Assembly: GCA_025057315.1 (NCBI GenBank)
Contig: JANWXW010000151.1
Location: forward strand, 1 to 59,652
Origin: Myxococcota bacterium
GTDB taxonomy: Bacteria; Myxococcota_A; Polyangia; Palsa-1104; JAEUJZ01
Direction of reading: 5' to 3'
DNA length: 59,652 nucleotides
The notes under the pieces were generated by a model. That model saw only the letters and a program-made list of their open reading frames with translations. It made no database searches and was not told the origin of the DNA. The translations under genes and the position numbers were made by a program. Shown piece after piece: positions 8,451 through 17,487 of this stretch (the first letter of the stretch is position 1; every line of letters begins with the position of its first letter).

Positions 8451-9613
8451 TTCGCCCGGTCCCTGTGGTGCCCCTGCTCCTGTGCAGCTGCCTGGTGGCG
8501 CCCACCGGGGAGCAGGGCGACGGCCCCACGGGACTCGACGGTGGGGGCAGCAGCAGGGATGGAGGCGCTGGTGCGCCGCTGTTTGCTGCTTTGACATTTG
8601 TTGGATGCGCCGAGCTCCACCAGAGCGAAGGCATTCCGCTGTGCCAGGGAGTGGCCCCCCTGACCGTGCGTCTGGTTCCCATCACCTCAGGCGGCGACCA
8701 GTTCCGCTGGCAGGTGCGGGCCGAGGACGGGCATGCGGGCGACCCCCTGTTGTCCGAGGAGCAGAGCCGCCAGCGGTCGCCCCGGCTCCGGCTGGATGCG
8801 CCGGGACGCTACGGGGTGAGCTTGGCCGTGGGGGGCTCGGGCGGCACTGCCCTGGCTACAGGCGTCGTGGTGGTGCAACCGGCGCCCCTGGGCGCCCGCT
8901 GCCAGAAGGATCTGCACTGTCAGCAGGGCCTGCGCTGCCTGTGCCGCCCCGATGGCTCCGACGGCCTGTGCCCCGGCGGGCTGGCGGCTGGCCTGTGCAC
9001 CCGGGACTGCCCCTGTCCCCCCGGGAGCCTGTGCCTGGACCTGTCTCAGGGCATCCCGGCTGCCGACGGCGGCGTGGTCCAAGGGTGGCGCCAGCCCATG
9101 TGCGTCCCTGGCTGCCAGATGGACAAAGACTGCCGCGAGGACCTGCTGTGCCGGGAGCTGCCCGTGCAGGCCGGAGCAGCGCGCTTCGCTGCGGTGTGCT
9201 TTGCCGGCCTGCCCGGCGCCGTTGGCGACAGCTGCGCCACCCCCAGGGGGGACCCTGATGCTGCCGCCTGCGCCACGGCCCACTGTGAGCCGCTCGGGGC
9301 GCGCAACCTGTGCACCGCCGCCTGCGATCCCAATCGCCGCGACTGTCCTGACTCGGCTGCCTGTGCCCGGTGGAACGGGGGGCCGGGCGCCCCGACCTCC
9401 CCCCTGTGCCTGCCGCGCTGCGATGCCATGCGCCCATGCCTCGACCCGCTGCTGCAGTGCCAGCCCGAAGGGGGCGCCGGTGCGCTCGGCTTCCGTCTGC
9501 CAGGGGAGCCGGCCGGCACCCAGGTGTGCGCCCCGCGCCGCTGCACCGGTCCGGCGGACTGCAAGGGGGGGCGCTGCACGCCGCTGGGCGGCGCCTCCTT
9601 CTGCCTGCGCTGA
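8447..9613 (+). CDS. Cys-rich lipoprotein
   Basis: A 388-residue secreted protein starting with GTG in a GTGA overlap with recD2, which fixes the start. The leader is short and hydrophobic (VPLLLCSC), giving a lipobox-like Cys at 13 or 15, followed by a Gly/Ser linker. The rest is dense in Cys with repeated motifs such as CQKDLHCQQGLRCLC, CPCPPGSLCL, CQMDKDCREDLLCR and CTGPADCKGGRCTPL. This 'xxDCxxGxxC' pattern is common in exported proteins of myxobacteria and probably forms disulphide-stabilised modules outside the cytoplasm. No enzyme motif is visible. It is followed 53 bases later by a membrane kinase gene. Confidence 0.75.
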   Translation: MIRPVPVVPLLLCSCLVAPTGEQGDGPTGLDGGGSSRDGGAGAPLFAALTFVGCAELHQSEGIPLCQGVAPLTVRLVPITSGGDQFRWQVRAEDGHAGDPLLSEEQSRQRSPRLRLDAPGRYGVSLAVGGSGGTALATGVVVVQPAPLGARCQKDLHCQQGLRCLCRPDGSDGLCPGGLAAGLCTRDCPCPPGSLCLDLSQGIPAADGGVVQGWRQPMCVPGCQMDKDCREDLLCRELPVQAGAARFAAVCFAGLPGAVGDSCATPRGDPDAAACATAHCEPLGARNLCTAACDPNRRDCPDSAACARWNGGPGAPTSPLCLPRCDAMRPCLDPLLQCQPEGGAGALGFRLPGEPAGTQVCAPRRCTGPADCKGGRCTPLGGASFCLR

Positions 9614-9666
9614 TTGTCCGGGAAATCATTGCACTTTTGCGCTACGCTGTAGCGCGAGCATTGGTC

Positions 9667-10917
9667 ATGGCGCAGCGGCACGCCGAACAGCTTGGTCGGG
9701 CCCTGGCGGGTACGTATCTCCTCGACCGGCTCCTCGGCGTCGGGGGCATGGGTGCAGTGTACGCCGCGCGGCATCTTCGTACGGGCGGGCTGGTGGCCGT
9801 CAAGATGCTCGATCGGGATGCTGCTACCGACGAGGAAATCTACCGGCGATTTCAAAACGAGGCGCGCATCGTCTCCGCGCTGCGCCACCCACACATCGTG
9901 CAGGTCATCGACTTCGATGAGGACGACGACGGCACGCCCTTTATGGTGATGGAGCTGCTGGAAGGCGAGGACCTGCACCGCCGCCTGCGGCGCGTGGGGC
10001 GCCTGCCGCTCGGTCCGGCGCTGGAACTGGCCCGCCAAGTGGGCGGCGCGCTGCACGCTGCGCACCAGCTCGGCGTCATCCACCGCGACGTGAAGCCGCA
10101 AAATGTCTTCCTCTGTCGTCACCCACTGGGCGACGAGATCGTCGAGGTGGCCAAGGTGGTGGATTTCGGCATCTCGAAGATCCGCGACGTCGCCTCGCAG
10201 ACCCAGGACAAAATGGTCCTGGGGACCCCCTATTACATGTCGCCGGAGGCGGCGCGAGCGCAGAACACCGACCTGGATGGCCGGGCCGACCAGTGGGGCT
10301 TGGCGGTCATCCTGTACCGTGCGCTATCTGGCCGCCTGCCCTTCGAGAACCCAGACCCGCTGGCCGTGCTCTACCAGGTCGTCAACGAGCAACCCAGGCC
10401 CCTGACCGAGCTCGTGTCCGACCTGCCTCCGCATGTGGGCCGGGCAGTGATGCGTGCGATGTCCAAGAATCGGGAAGACAGGTTTCCGACCATGATGGAC
10501 TTCGTGCACGCGCTGGAGGCAGGGCCAGCACAGGTCGAGCTGGACTATGAGGCCATCGAGGTGGCAGCCGAGCCGCCGGCCCCACCGTCTGCCGCCCGGC
10601 CATGGTACCGCTGGGCGGTGCTGCTGACCGTGCTGGTGGTGCTCATGTCGATGGCCACGACGGCAGCGCTGCTGGCCCACCGCACACGCGGCACGCCGCC
10701 GCTGGCTAGACCTTCCGCCCCCCTGCCGCAGGTGACACCGCCGCCCGTGCAGGTGGACCCCCTGCCAACGGCCCATCCGCCCGCAGCGCCGTCCGCGCCC
10801 CCCCCTGCCCTCAGGGCACCAGCCTCCCCTGCGGCCGAGCCGCGCCGGGAGCGACCGCGGACCCGGCGACGCAACGAGAGCGAGCGCGCAGACCCAGCGC
10901 TGGACAAGGACATCTAA
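9667..10917 (+). CDS. Membrane-anchored Ser/Thr protein kinase
   Basis: A 416-residue Hanks-type kinase with all key residues: Gly loop GVGGMGAVY (24-32), ATP Lys K46 (VAVK), catalytic HRDVKPQN (139-146), DFG (166-168) and GTPYYMSPE (186-194). A single membrane helix follows (about 314-337), then a Pro/Ala/Arg-rich extracytoplasmic tail of some 80 residues without a recognised domain. The frame is open far upstream, but ATG 9667 places the kinase domain right after a short lead. It is the last gene of a + strand run after recD2 and the Cys-rich lipoprotein, which might make the lipoprotein a partner, although that is only positional inference. Confidence 0.93.
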   Translation: MAQRHAEQLGRALAGTYLLDRLLGVGGMGAVYAARHLRTGGLVAVKMLDRDAATDEEIYRRFQNEARIVSALRHPHIVQVIDFDEDDDGTPFMVMELLEGEDLHRRLRRVGRLPLGPALELARQVGGALHAAHQLGVIHRDVKPQNVFLCRHPLGDEIVEVAKVVDFGISKIRDVASQTQDKMVLGTPYYMSPEAARAQNTDLDGRADQWGLAVILYRALSGRLPFENPDPLAVLYQVVNEQPRPLTELVSDLPPHVGRAVMRAMSKNREDRFPTMMDFVHALEAGPAQVELDYEAIEVAAEPPAPPSAARPWYRWAVLLTVLVVLMSMATTAALLAHRTRGTPPLARPSAPLPQVTPPPVQVDPLPTAHPPAAPSAPPPALRAPASPAAEPRRERPRTRRRNESERADPALDKDI

Positions 10918-11050
10918 CAGAGTCCCATCCGAGGTCGGCCCGCCGCCGTCTGCTGCCCTCCTGGAGAGGCACGCAGCTGCAAGAGAGGGCACCCACCATG
11001 CAGAAAGACCGGTCAGGGGAGGGAATGCAGCCCATTTGAACAGGGGCATC

Positions 11051-11069
11051 ACCCCTTTCTGGAAGGGGT
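11051..11069. terminator. Hairpin between convergent kinase and cyclase genes
   Basis: ACCCCTT (11051-11057) pairs with AAGGGGT (11063-11069) around a 5-base loop, and a weaker near-copy (CCTTTCTAGAAGG) follows about 20 bases later. It lies in the 242-base gap between convergent genes, where a bidirectional terminator is expected. There is no clear U-tract. Confidence 0.4.
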
Positions 11070-11159
11070 TGGGGCCTTTCTAGAAGGGGTCGAAGCCCTG
11101 GTGGCAAGGACAAAAGAGGCGCCTGCGCCCACCCCTTTGTGGCTGCGGGCCAACCAGGC

Positions 11160-13409
11160 TTACTTGCCGCCTAGAGGGCCCAGCTGGATCGAGCCCGTCC
11201 AGGGCGCTGGAGGGGGGGAGGCCTCGCAGGCGCGGCACTGCTTCAACAAGATGCGGGCCGGTCCGTCCGGCGCCTCCGCAAGCAGGTCCTCCAGCAAGGC
11301 CGCTCCCTGGGCGAAGCGCTGCGATTCGTAGCACGCAAGGGCCTGCTCGTAGCGCCGCATCCGATCGAGGTGTGCCGCGCTCACCTGCCCCCGCTCTCCC
11401 AGCAGCTCAAAGACCTGCAGCGGGTGCTGGCGGCCCCGCACCGAGACCAGGCCCACCCGGCGCAGTTCCATCTCGTCCGCGACCCGACGCGCGGTCTGCT
11501 CGCTGATGAGGATCTCGGTGCCCAGCGGCTCGTTCAGGCCCTCCAGCCGGCTGGCCAGGTTCACCCCATCGCCAAGCACGGTGTAGTTGAGCCGCTCTAG
11601 GGAGCCGAAGTTGCCAACCAGCACCTCAGCCGTGTGCAGGCCGATGCGGGTGGCAAAGCGCGGGAAGCTCGGCTCGCGCTGCCACAGCTCACGCAGATCC
11701 GCCTGGCACCGCAGCGCGGCTTGGCACGCCAGCCGGGCGTGGTCTGGCAGCACCTCGGGCGCCCCCCAAAAGGCCATGACCCCATCGCCCATGTACTTGT
11801 CCACCGTGCCGCGGTGGGCGTGGATGTGAGCCGTCACCACCGACAGGTAACGCGCCAGCTTCTCGGCCAGATCCTGAGGCGAGAGCGCCTCGCTGATGGT
11901 GGTAAAGCCACGAATGTCCGAGAAGAACAGCGTCAGCTCGCGGACCTCGCCGCCCAGCATCGGCTCGTGTCGCGCCGCCAGCAGCGCGCGCACCAGGTGC
12001 ACGGGCACGTACTTTTGGAACGCACGCAGGCCGGTCTTCATGTGCTCAAAGGCCTGGAGCACCTCGTCTACCTCGCGGAATGGGCCGGCCGCCGGAGCGG
12101 AGGCAGCGAACTCGAGCTGGCGCAGCCGGTTCGTCTCGGCCACCAGCGCCTCCAGCGAGCGGGCGATGTAGCGGGCCACCAGCACCCCGCCAGCGGCAAA
12201 TAGCAGCGCCAGCCCGAGCGCAGTGGCCAGGTTGCGCATGTGGGTGCGCTGGAGCTCGCCGAGGAATTCCTCCTCTGCGGCGATCAGGCCCACGCCCCAA
12301 CGTACGCCCTGGTCCACCGTGACCGGCGCCAGGTGGGCAATGTAGATGCGGCCGCCGTGTTCGTAGCGCAGCGTGCGCGTCTGGACGAGGCCAGCGGCCA
12401 GCTCACTCTGGAAGAGGGCCCCTCGACCTAGGGCTGCCACCTCCGGCCGCTCGCTCTCGGACACCTGGCGCAGCCGCGGCCCCTGGGGACCTGGCACATG
12501 CAGCGCGCCGCCGTCTGGGGCAGCCAGCAGGGCTCCGCGCCGATCAAAAAGGAAAGCCCGACCTGACTCGCCAATCTGGATATTGCTCACAAAGCGCGAC
12601 AGGTCGCGCAGGCTCACATCCAGCATCAGGACGCCCCGCAGGGTGCCGTCGCCTCGGCGGTGGGCTGCGGCCAACGTTAGGCCGGGCTGGCGGTCTGAAT
12701 GGAACAGATAGGCGTCGGTAAACCCAATGCGACGCCCGGCACGAGCCGCAACGTACCAAGGCCGCACGCGGGGGTCAAAGTCGTCGTCGGGGTCCTCGGC
12801 TTCACGCAGCAGGTCCTGCACGCTGGCACCTGGGGCGCGAAACCGCCAGCGGACCTGAGGATGGCCCCCCACGCGACGGACCACCTTGGTGGCGAGCGAA
12901 CCGTCGGGCTGGCGTGCGACCATAAGGAACCCACCCGCCTCGTCGCCATAGCCCAGGTTGCTGAGGCTGGAGTGGGCAGACAGCACCTGGAACAGGTAGG
13001 GTTCCAGCGCAAGCGGGTCCTCGGCATGGAGCAGGCCGGCCTCGAGCAGCCTGAGGGTGGCCTCGGCCGTGGTACGGAGGCCGCTCAGGAACAGCCGCAC
13101 CTGCTCGCGGACCAGGAGCGCGTCCTGCTCGATGAGGACGTGCGAGATGGCCAGCAGGCTGCGGCGCGACCCCAGGTAGGAGTGGACCGTGACCAGACCT
13201 GCCGACAGCAAGATGGCCCCGGCCAGGAGCAAGCCGATGGTCTGTCGAAGCGTGGGGCGCGGCCTGGCTCTCACAGGCGAGATGGTATCATGGGGGTGCG
13301 CCTGCTCGGGCTCGCAGGGTGAGGAGCCAGCCGGGGCCTCCGGAGCAGCGGTGGCCGGCACGGGGGAAAGCAAGAAGCTCGGGCCAGATAGCCTCCATGA
13401 CCCCAGCAA
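11160..13409 (-). CDS. Cache-domain class III adenylate/guanylate cyclase
   Basis: A 749-residue membrane cyclase. After an N-terminal cytoplasmic lead come TM1 (about 57-78), a periplasmic double-Cache sensor (about 85-380, with the typical DPRVRPWYVAA at 212-222), TM2 (about 394-415), a HAMP-like linker and a class III cyclase domain (about 490-690). The metal aspartates are D498 (FFSDIRGFTT) and D542 (KYMGDGVMAF); K538 is in the purine-binding position, and D614, N617 and R621 lie in VLGDGVNLASRLE, so it should be active. It probably makes cAMP in response to an extracellular ligand. The start is uncertain: TTG 13409 gives the full frame, and a GTG at residue 46 would fit a shorter lead. 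Confidence 0.9.
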   Translation of the reverse strand: MLGSWRLSGPSFLLSPVPATAAPEAPAGSSPCEPEQAHPHDTISPVRARPRPTLRQTIGLLLAGAILLSAGLVTVHSYLGSRRSLLAISHVLIEQDALLVREQVRLFLSGLRTTAEATLRLLEAGLLHAEDPLALEPYLFQVLSAHSSLSNLGYGDEAGGFLMVARQPDGSLATKVVRRVGGHPQVRWRFRAPGASVQDLLREAEDPDDDFDPRVRPWYVAARAGRRIGFTDAYLFHSDRQPGLTLAAAHRRGDGTLRGVLMLDVSLRDLSRFVSNIQIGESGRAFLFDRRGALLAAPDGGALHVPGPQGPRLRQVSESERPEVAALGRGALFQSELAAGLVQTRTLRYEHGGRIYIAHLAPVTVDQGVRWGVGLIAAEEEFLGELQRTHMRNLATALGLALLFAAGGVLVARYIARSLEALVAETNRLRQLEFAASAPAAGPFREVDEVLQAFEHMKTGLRAFQKYVPVHLVRALLAARHEPMLGGEVRELTLFFSDIRGFTTISEALSPQDLAEKLARYLSVVTAHIHAHRGTVDKYMGDGVMAFWGAPEVLPDHARLACQAALRCQADLRELWQREPSFPRFATRIGLHTAEVLVGNFGSLERLNYTVLGDGVNLASRLEGLNEPLGTEILISEQTARRVADEMELRRVGLVSVRGRQHPLQVFELLGERGQVSAAHLDRMRRYEQALACYESQRFAQGAALLEDLLAEAPDGPARILLKQCRACEASPPPAPWTGSIQLGPLGGK

Positions 13410-13436
13410 CAGCCTGGTTCGGGTTGCCTGGAGGCA

Positions 13437-14375
13437 CTAGCCTAGCAACTCGCTGACGCTGCGCCCTTCGTGGATGCGCGCGATGGCAGCAGCCAGCAGC
13501 GCCGCCACCGACAGGACCTCGATGCGTGGGGAGCGCTTCTCGGGCGGCAGGGGGATCGAGTCCGTGACCAGTAGGCGGGACACTGCGGATCGATCCAGCC
13601 GGGCCACGGCCGAACCGCACAACACAGGGTGGACCACCGCCGCGGTGACCTCCTGCGCCCCATGGCTGCGCAAGATCTCGGCTGCCTCAAAAAGTGTCCC
13701 GCCTGTAGCTACCTCGTCGTCCACCACGAGGCAGCGGCGGCCGGCCACCTCGCCCACCAGCGTCACCGCGCGGGCCCGTTCGTCGTCGCCATCGCGGCGC
13801 TTGTCGACGATCGCCAGGGGCAACCCGAGGTGCTTGGCAAAGCGCCCAGCATCCTTGGCCTCGCCCACGTCGGCGGCCACGACCACCGTGTTGCTGAGGT
13901 CGCCGCTGCGCAGGTGCTGACACAGCAGCGGTACGGCGGACAGCTGGTCGCAGGGGATGCGAAAGAAGCCCTGCGCCTGGGGGGCATGCAGGTCCAGTGT
14001 CAGCACGCGGTCCGCTCCAGCAGTCTGGAGCAGGTCGGCACACAGCCGCGCCGTGATGGAGATGCGCGGCTCGTCCTTCTTGTCGGATCGAATGTAGGGA
14101 AAGTAGGGCAGGACCGCGGTGATGCGGCGGGCCGAGGCATAGCGCAGAGCGTCGATGAAGATCAGCAACTCCACCAGGCCGTCATTCACGGGCGGGCAGG
14201 AGGGCTGGATGAGAAAGACGTCGGCCTCGCGGACGTTCTCGTCGATACAGACCTTGATGTTCTCGTTGCTGAAGCGGATGATGCGGGCGCACCCCAAAGG
14301 AACCCCCAGGTGCTCGCAGATGGAACGAGCTAGCTGGGGATGAGCCGACCCTGAAAAGACCTTGATGCCTGACAT
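13437..14375 (-). CDS. prs: Ribose-phosphate pyrophosphokinase (PRPP synthetase)
   Basis: A 312-residue enzyme making PRPP from ribose 5-phosphate and ATP for purine, pyrimidine, His and Trp synthesis. The PRPP-binding loop is DDEVATGGT (219-227) and the metal/ATP region includes DLHAPQAQGFF (128-138). Two normally rigid segments differ from the classical enzyme: the flexible loop reads RSDKKDEPRISITARL instead of RQDRK..., and the DVGG segment reads DVGEAKDAGR. Such divergence suggests a separate Prs subclass, perhaps with different regulation. ATG 14375 starts exactly at the conserved MSGIKVFSG; the frame is open 20 codons further but without support. It is 56 bases downstream of a small conserved gene. 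Confidence 0.9.
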   Translation of the reverse strand: MSGIKVFSGSAHPQLARSICEHLGVPLGCARIIRFSNENIKVCIDENVREADVFLIQPSCPPVNDGLVELLIFIDALRYASARRITAVLPYFPYIRSDKKDEPRISITARLCADLLQTAGADRVLTLDLHAPQAQGFFRIPCDQLSAVPLLCQHLRSGDLSNTVVVAADVGEAKDAGRFAKHLGLPLAIVDKRRDGDDERARAVTLVGEVAGRRCLVVDDEVATGGTLFEAAEILRSHGAQEVTAAVVHPVLCGSAVARLDRSAVSRLLVTDSIPLPPEKRSPRIEVLSVAALLAAAIARIHEGRSVSELLG

Positions 14376-14431
14376 GCAGGCCTGCCTGACAGGCCGCATC
14401 GATGAGGACCCGGCCGGGAGGTCGGACCGGG

Positions 14432-14647
14432 TCACTCGGTGGCAGCCGTATCCTTGTCCTTGGAGTCTTTCTGGTAGAACAGGGTAATGGTCAGGCAGTG
14501 GAACTCTCGATCTGAGCTCTGCGTGACCACTTTGTCAACCACCCGTACGTTCGGATTGGCCCTCAGCCAGCGGGTCACATTGTCGCCGAGATCTTCGCGC
14601 TCACGCGCCTTCGTAGCGGAAAAGACCTTGACACCGTTGAACGCCAT
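14432..14647 (-). CDS. Small conserved protein of unknown function
   Basis: A 71-residue protein with an alternating charged/hydrophobic pattern (VKVFSATKARERE, VTRWL, VRVVDKVVTQSSD, FHCLTITLFY) that suggests a compact alpha/beta fold. Its strand-rich FHCLTITLFY end and the NVRVVDKVV segment look like a small ligand-binding or oligomerising protein, but I cannot name a family. It has an excellent ribosome site (AAGGAGAGGG) before ATG 14647, so it is likely well expressed. It lies just upstream of prs on the same strand, so the two may be co-transcribed from the AT-rich region at 14650-14730. Confidence 0.7.
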   Translation of the reverse strand: MAFNGVKVFSATKAREREDLGDNVTRWLRANPNVRVVDKVVTQSSDREFHCLTITLFYQKDSKDKDTAATE

Positions 14648-14789
14648 CTCCCTCTCCTTGCTGAGTCATCCCGGAGGCGTTTATCTTGTTTCTAGCACAG
14701 ACGGAGGTCTTTACCTAAAATTTTTCAAAATCCTCTGACCTAAACCTTCGGCAGCGGTGCCGGTGGAAGAAGATATAGATAACATAATT

Positions 14790-14816
14790 ATAAGACAAAC
14801 TGGACGCTCAGCGTCC
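14790..14816 (-). terminator. Rho-independent-like terminator after lipoprotein gene
   Basis: GGACGC and GCGTCC (14802-14816) form a 6-bp GC stem around TCA/TGA, which includes the stop codon of the lipoprotein gene. On the - strand it is followed by a T-rich run (AGTTTGTCTTATAATT), giving the shape of an intrinsic terminator. Confidence 0.5.
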
Positions 14817-15560
14817 GCGTCGGCCCTTGCCCTTGGCAGAGGAAGCCGGGGTCTGCTCCGGTGCCTGGGAGGTGCTGCTCACCGTCGTGCAGCCGGCCAC
14901 AGAGAAGCTGCCGCGGACCACGCCACAGCCAGCGGTGGCCTGGACCCCAGCGCAGCCCCGGAAGGGACTTAGAAAGGCCGAGCAAACAAAGGTACCACTG
15001 ATTGTAGCGCCGCTCGTGCCATACTGGAGGCCACCGTCGCTGCTCACCTCAACTGTACAGGTCGCCTCGGGGTGCACCTGCCCCTGGCGGTTCCACTCCA
15101 GGCATAGGTTCCCCTCCCATTTGCATGCCGGCTGGCGCAGCTTGGCGAGCCCGAAGCTGAGCTGGCTCAAATTCGAGGTGTTGTAGGTCCCCGGGCCACG
15201 GTAGGGGTTCATGACGAGCAGGAAGGAAGGGCACTCCTCCCCTTGCTCCGCACGGAGGGTGACGGTCTGGGTGGTGGTGTCCGCCTCGCAGCGGGTGACA
15301 GAGGCGGTGAGCACGCCCTTGCCCTCCACGTTGCGGCCGTAGGGGGGGCCACAGTCGTAGACGAGGCGAGCCTGGTTGCTACCCACCTGCACGGCATCGT
15401 CGAGGATGTTGCTGCGGGCCCCGGTGTCATCGCTCACATTCTGGATGTGTGGGACCTCCTTGGGCGGCAACCGGGTGGGCTGGGGCTTGGGCGCACACCC
15501 CGGGCCAAGAGCAAGCAGCACCCCGAGGGCGGTGGCGCGGCTTATCACCATGCGGCGCAT
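14808..15560 (-). CDS. Predicted lipoprotein downstream of kinase
   Basis: A 250-residue protein with a lipoprotein leader (MRRMVISR, hydrophobic stretch, then LGPGC with Cys at 22). The mature part has several Cys residues and beta-rich segments (CTVEVSSDGGLQYGTSGATISGTFVCSAF) and ends in a Ser/Lys/Arg tail (SSAKGKGRRGR). No known domain is recognised. ATG 15560 is chosen because the leader starts there and GTGGAG precedes it; ATG 15551 is also possible. It begins 34 bases after the end of the kinase-PEGA gene on the same strand, so it probably belongs to that operon and may be a partner of the kinase in the envelope. Confidence 0.7.
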   Translation of the reverse strand: MRRMVISRATALGVLLALGPGCAPKPQPTRLPPKEVPHIQNVSDDTGARSNILDDAVQVGSNQARLVYDCGPPYGRNVEGKGVLTASVTRCEADTTTQTVTLRAEQGEECPSFLLVMNPYRGPGTYNTSNLSQLSFGLAKLRQPACKWEGNLCLEWNRQGQVHPEATCTVEVSSDGGLQYGTSGATISGTFVCSAFLSPFRGCAGVQATAGCGVVRGSFSVAGCTTVSSTSQAPEQTPASSAKGKGRRGR

Positions 15561-15594
15561 AGCTCCACATTGTACCATGATTATGAAGGGGTGC

Positions 15595-17268
15595 TCAGGG
15601 ATGGCTCTGGTTCCAGCGCACCAGGGCGGTGGTGGTTTCGCCCTTGCGAATGTGTACCCGGATGAACCGCTGCGCCCGCGTCTGAACATTGACTATCCGC
15701 AGCGTCGTCCACCCCACCGCCAGCGGCCGCTTCACCAGGGGCGTCTGTCCCAGAAGGTGCCCGCCGACGTATACCCGAGAGGGAGATGGCAAAGAATCGA
15801 TGACCAGGAACCCGACGGCTCTGGGACGATGTACCCGCACGGCACCGCCACGCGAACGGGCGGAGGGGGGTGCCGAGGGAACCCTCTGGGCCACCTCGAT
15901 TGGTGCGGGGACAGCGGACCGAACCGAGGGCGCAGGTGGGGGCAACGGAGCTGCCACCGGCCGTGGCGCGACCCGCCCGACCATAGCAATGACGGCCGCA
16001 GTCAGGGCGAGCAGGACCAGCACGGGATAGAGCCAGAATCCTCTGGGCATGCATGGGCTCCGGAGCCACAGCAGGGCAGTGAGCACCAGGCCCAGAGGGG
16101 GTGCCTGCGGGGCCGAGCCGACCGCTCCCCCTCCTACGGTTCCTCCTGCTGGCGCCAGGGCCCATTCGCCTGGGGCCGATACCGGAACCGCGCGGGCAGG
16201 CGCAGCCGCGATGCTACAGGCCTCGGTCTGGCGGGGCACGAGATGCTCGCCGGACAGATAGGGCGTCAGGTCCAGCCGCTCAGCCGCGAAGTGCTGCTGG
16301 ATCAGGTGCGCCAGATCGACTGACGTGATGACCTGGCCCAGCTCCCGCATCACCTCCAGCAGAGCCTCACCCAGGGCCGCTGCGGTGGGATAGCGGTCCT
16401 CAGGTTGCACCGCCATCGCACGGGCAATGACCCGCGAGAGCGGAGCGGGCACCGCAGGGCGCACGTGATGGGCAGGGGGCAGACAACCCTGCTGGATCTG
16501 CCGCACGATGTCCCAATCCTCGCCACAGAAGGCCCGCGTGGCTGTGGCGAGTTCGTACAGCACGACGCCCAGCGAGTAGACGTCGGTGCGCCGGTCGACC
16601 CGGGCCCAGCGCAGCTGTTCCGGCGCCATGTAGCGCAGCTTTCCCCGGAACACGCCTGCCCGGGTGGCCGAAGACTGGCCAGCCGCCTTGGCGATGCCGA
16701 AGTCAAGCAGCTTCACCACGCCGCCGAAGGTCAGGATCAAGTTCTGGGGCGACACGTCGCGGTGCACCAGCTCCATCGGTTGTCCCTGAAGCTGCAGCTC
16801 GTGCGCGTGATGCAGCCCCTGACACACCTGCACGCCGATGCCTGCCGCGACCAGCGGGGAAAGCATCCTGTCCTCCCCTGCCCCCACCTCCGTGCGCAGG
16901 TCAATGGCATGCTGGATGAGCCTCATGACCGAGATCCCCTCCAGGTACTCCATGGCCAGGAACAGGGTGCCGTGCGCCTCACCCACGTCGAAGATCTGCA
17001 CGATGTTTGGGTGGTTGAGGTGGGAGGCGGTGCGGGCTTCGTTGAGAAACAGGGCGATAAACTCGGGATCCTCGGCCAGGTGGGGCAGCATGCGCTTGAT
17101 CGCCACCAGCTTGGCAAAGCCGGGGAGCACGGAGCAGCGCCGCGCGAGGAAGACCTCGGCCATTCCCCCGCTTGCCAGGCGCCGCAGCAGGAGGTAGTCG
17201 CCGAGGATGTCCCCCACAGGTGGTCCCCCCGGGGGGGGGCTGAAGGGCCCGGCGGATGATGCAGGCAT
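15595..17268 (-). CDS. Ser/Thr protein kinase with TM and C-terminal PEGA domain
   Basis: A 557-residue kinase: Gly loop LASGGMAEVF (31-40), K58, HRDVSPQN (169-176), DFG (189-191), then an Ala/Pro-rich linker, a membrane helix (about 412-430) and a C-terminal PEGA domain (about 485-555, SPSRVYVGGHLLGQTPL). The catalytic loop has Ser where most kinases have Lys (HRDVS rather than HRDVK); I believe this variant recurs in myxobacterial kinases and does not itself remove the catalytic Asp. PEGA domains are found in envelope proteins of these bacteria. ATG 17268 has a GGAG ribosome site. The lipoprotein gene follows within 34 bases. The gene is divergent from the DUF2332 gene. Confidence 0.92.
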   Translation of the reverse strand: MPASSAGPFSPPPGGPPVGDILGDYLLLRRLASGGMAEVFLARRCSVLPGFAKLVAIKRMLPHLAEDPEFIALFLNEARTASHLNHPNIVQIFDVGEAHGTLFLAMEYLEGISVMRLIQHAIDLRTEVGAGEDRMLSPLVAAGIGVQVCQGLHHAHELQLQGQPMELVHRDVSPQNLILTFGGVVKLLDFGIAKAAGQSSATRAGVFRGKLRYMAPEQLRWARVDRRTDVYSLGVVLYELATATRAFCGEDWDIVRQIQQGCLPPAHHVRPAVPAPLSRVIARAMAVQPEDRYPTAAALGEALLEVMRELGQVITSVDLAHLIQQHFAAERLDLTPYLSGEHLVPRQTEACSIAAAPARAVPVSAPGEWALAPAGGTVGGGAVGSAPQAPPLGLVLTALLWLRSPCMPRGFWLYPVLVLLALTAAVIAMVGRVAPRPVAAPLPPPAPSVRSAVPAPIEVAQRVPSAPPSARSRGGAVRVHRPRAVGFLVIDSLPSPSRVYVGGHLLGQTPLVKRPLAVGWTTLRIVNVQTRAQRFIRVHIRKGETTTALVRWNQSHP

Positions 17269-17487
17269 GCTTCTGCTCCATGGTAATCGAGGCAGTGGCG
17301 TGCTCGCCAGGGGCGGCCATGTAGCTCAGGGTAGGAGCCCCTGGTAGGCTTCTGGGGTCGATGCACTGGTCCCTGCTGGCAGGGTGCTCCTTCAGCGATG
17401 CACCGCCCCACCCAGAGCCGGAGCGCCGGCCCTGCGCGTCGCCAGCCACCGTCGGCGCTGCGGCTGATTTGCAGCGGGAGCTGAGTC

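Noticed and set aside
9046..10122. A 358-codon open frame on the - strand
   Set aside because: It runs antisense across the Cys-rich lipoprotein and kinase genes with no recognisable domain.
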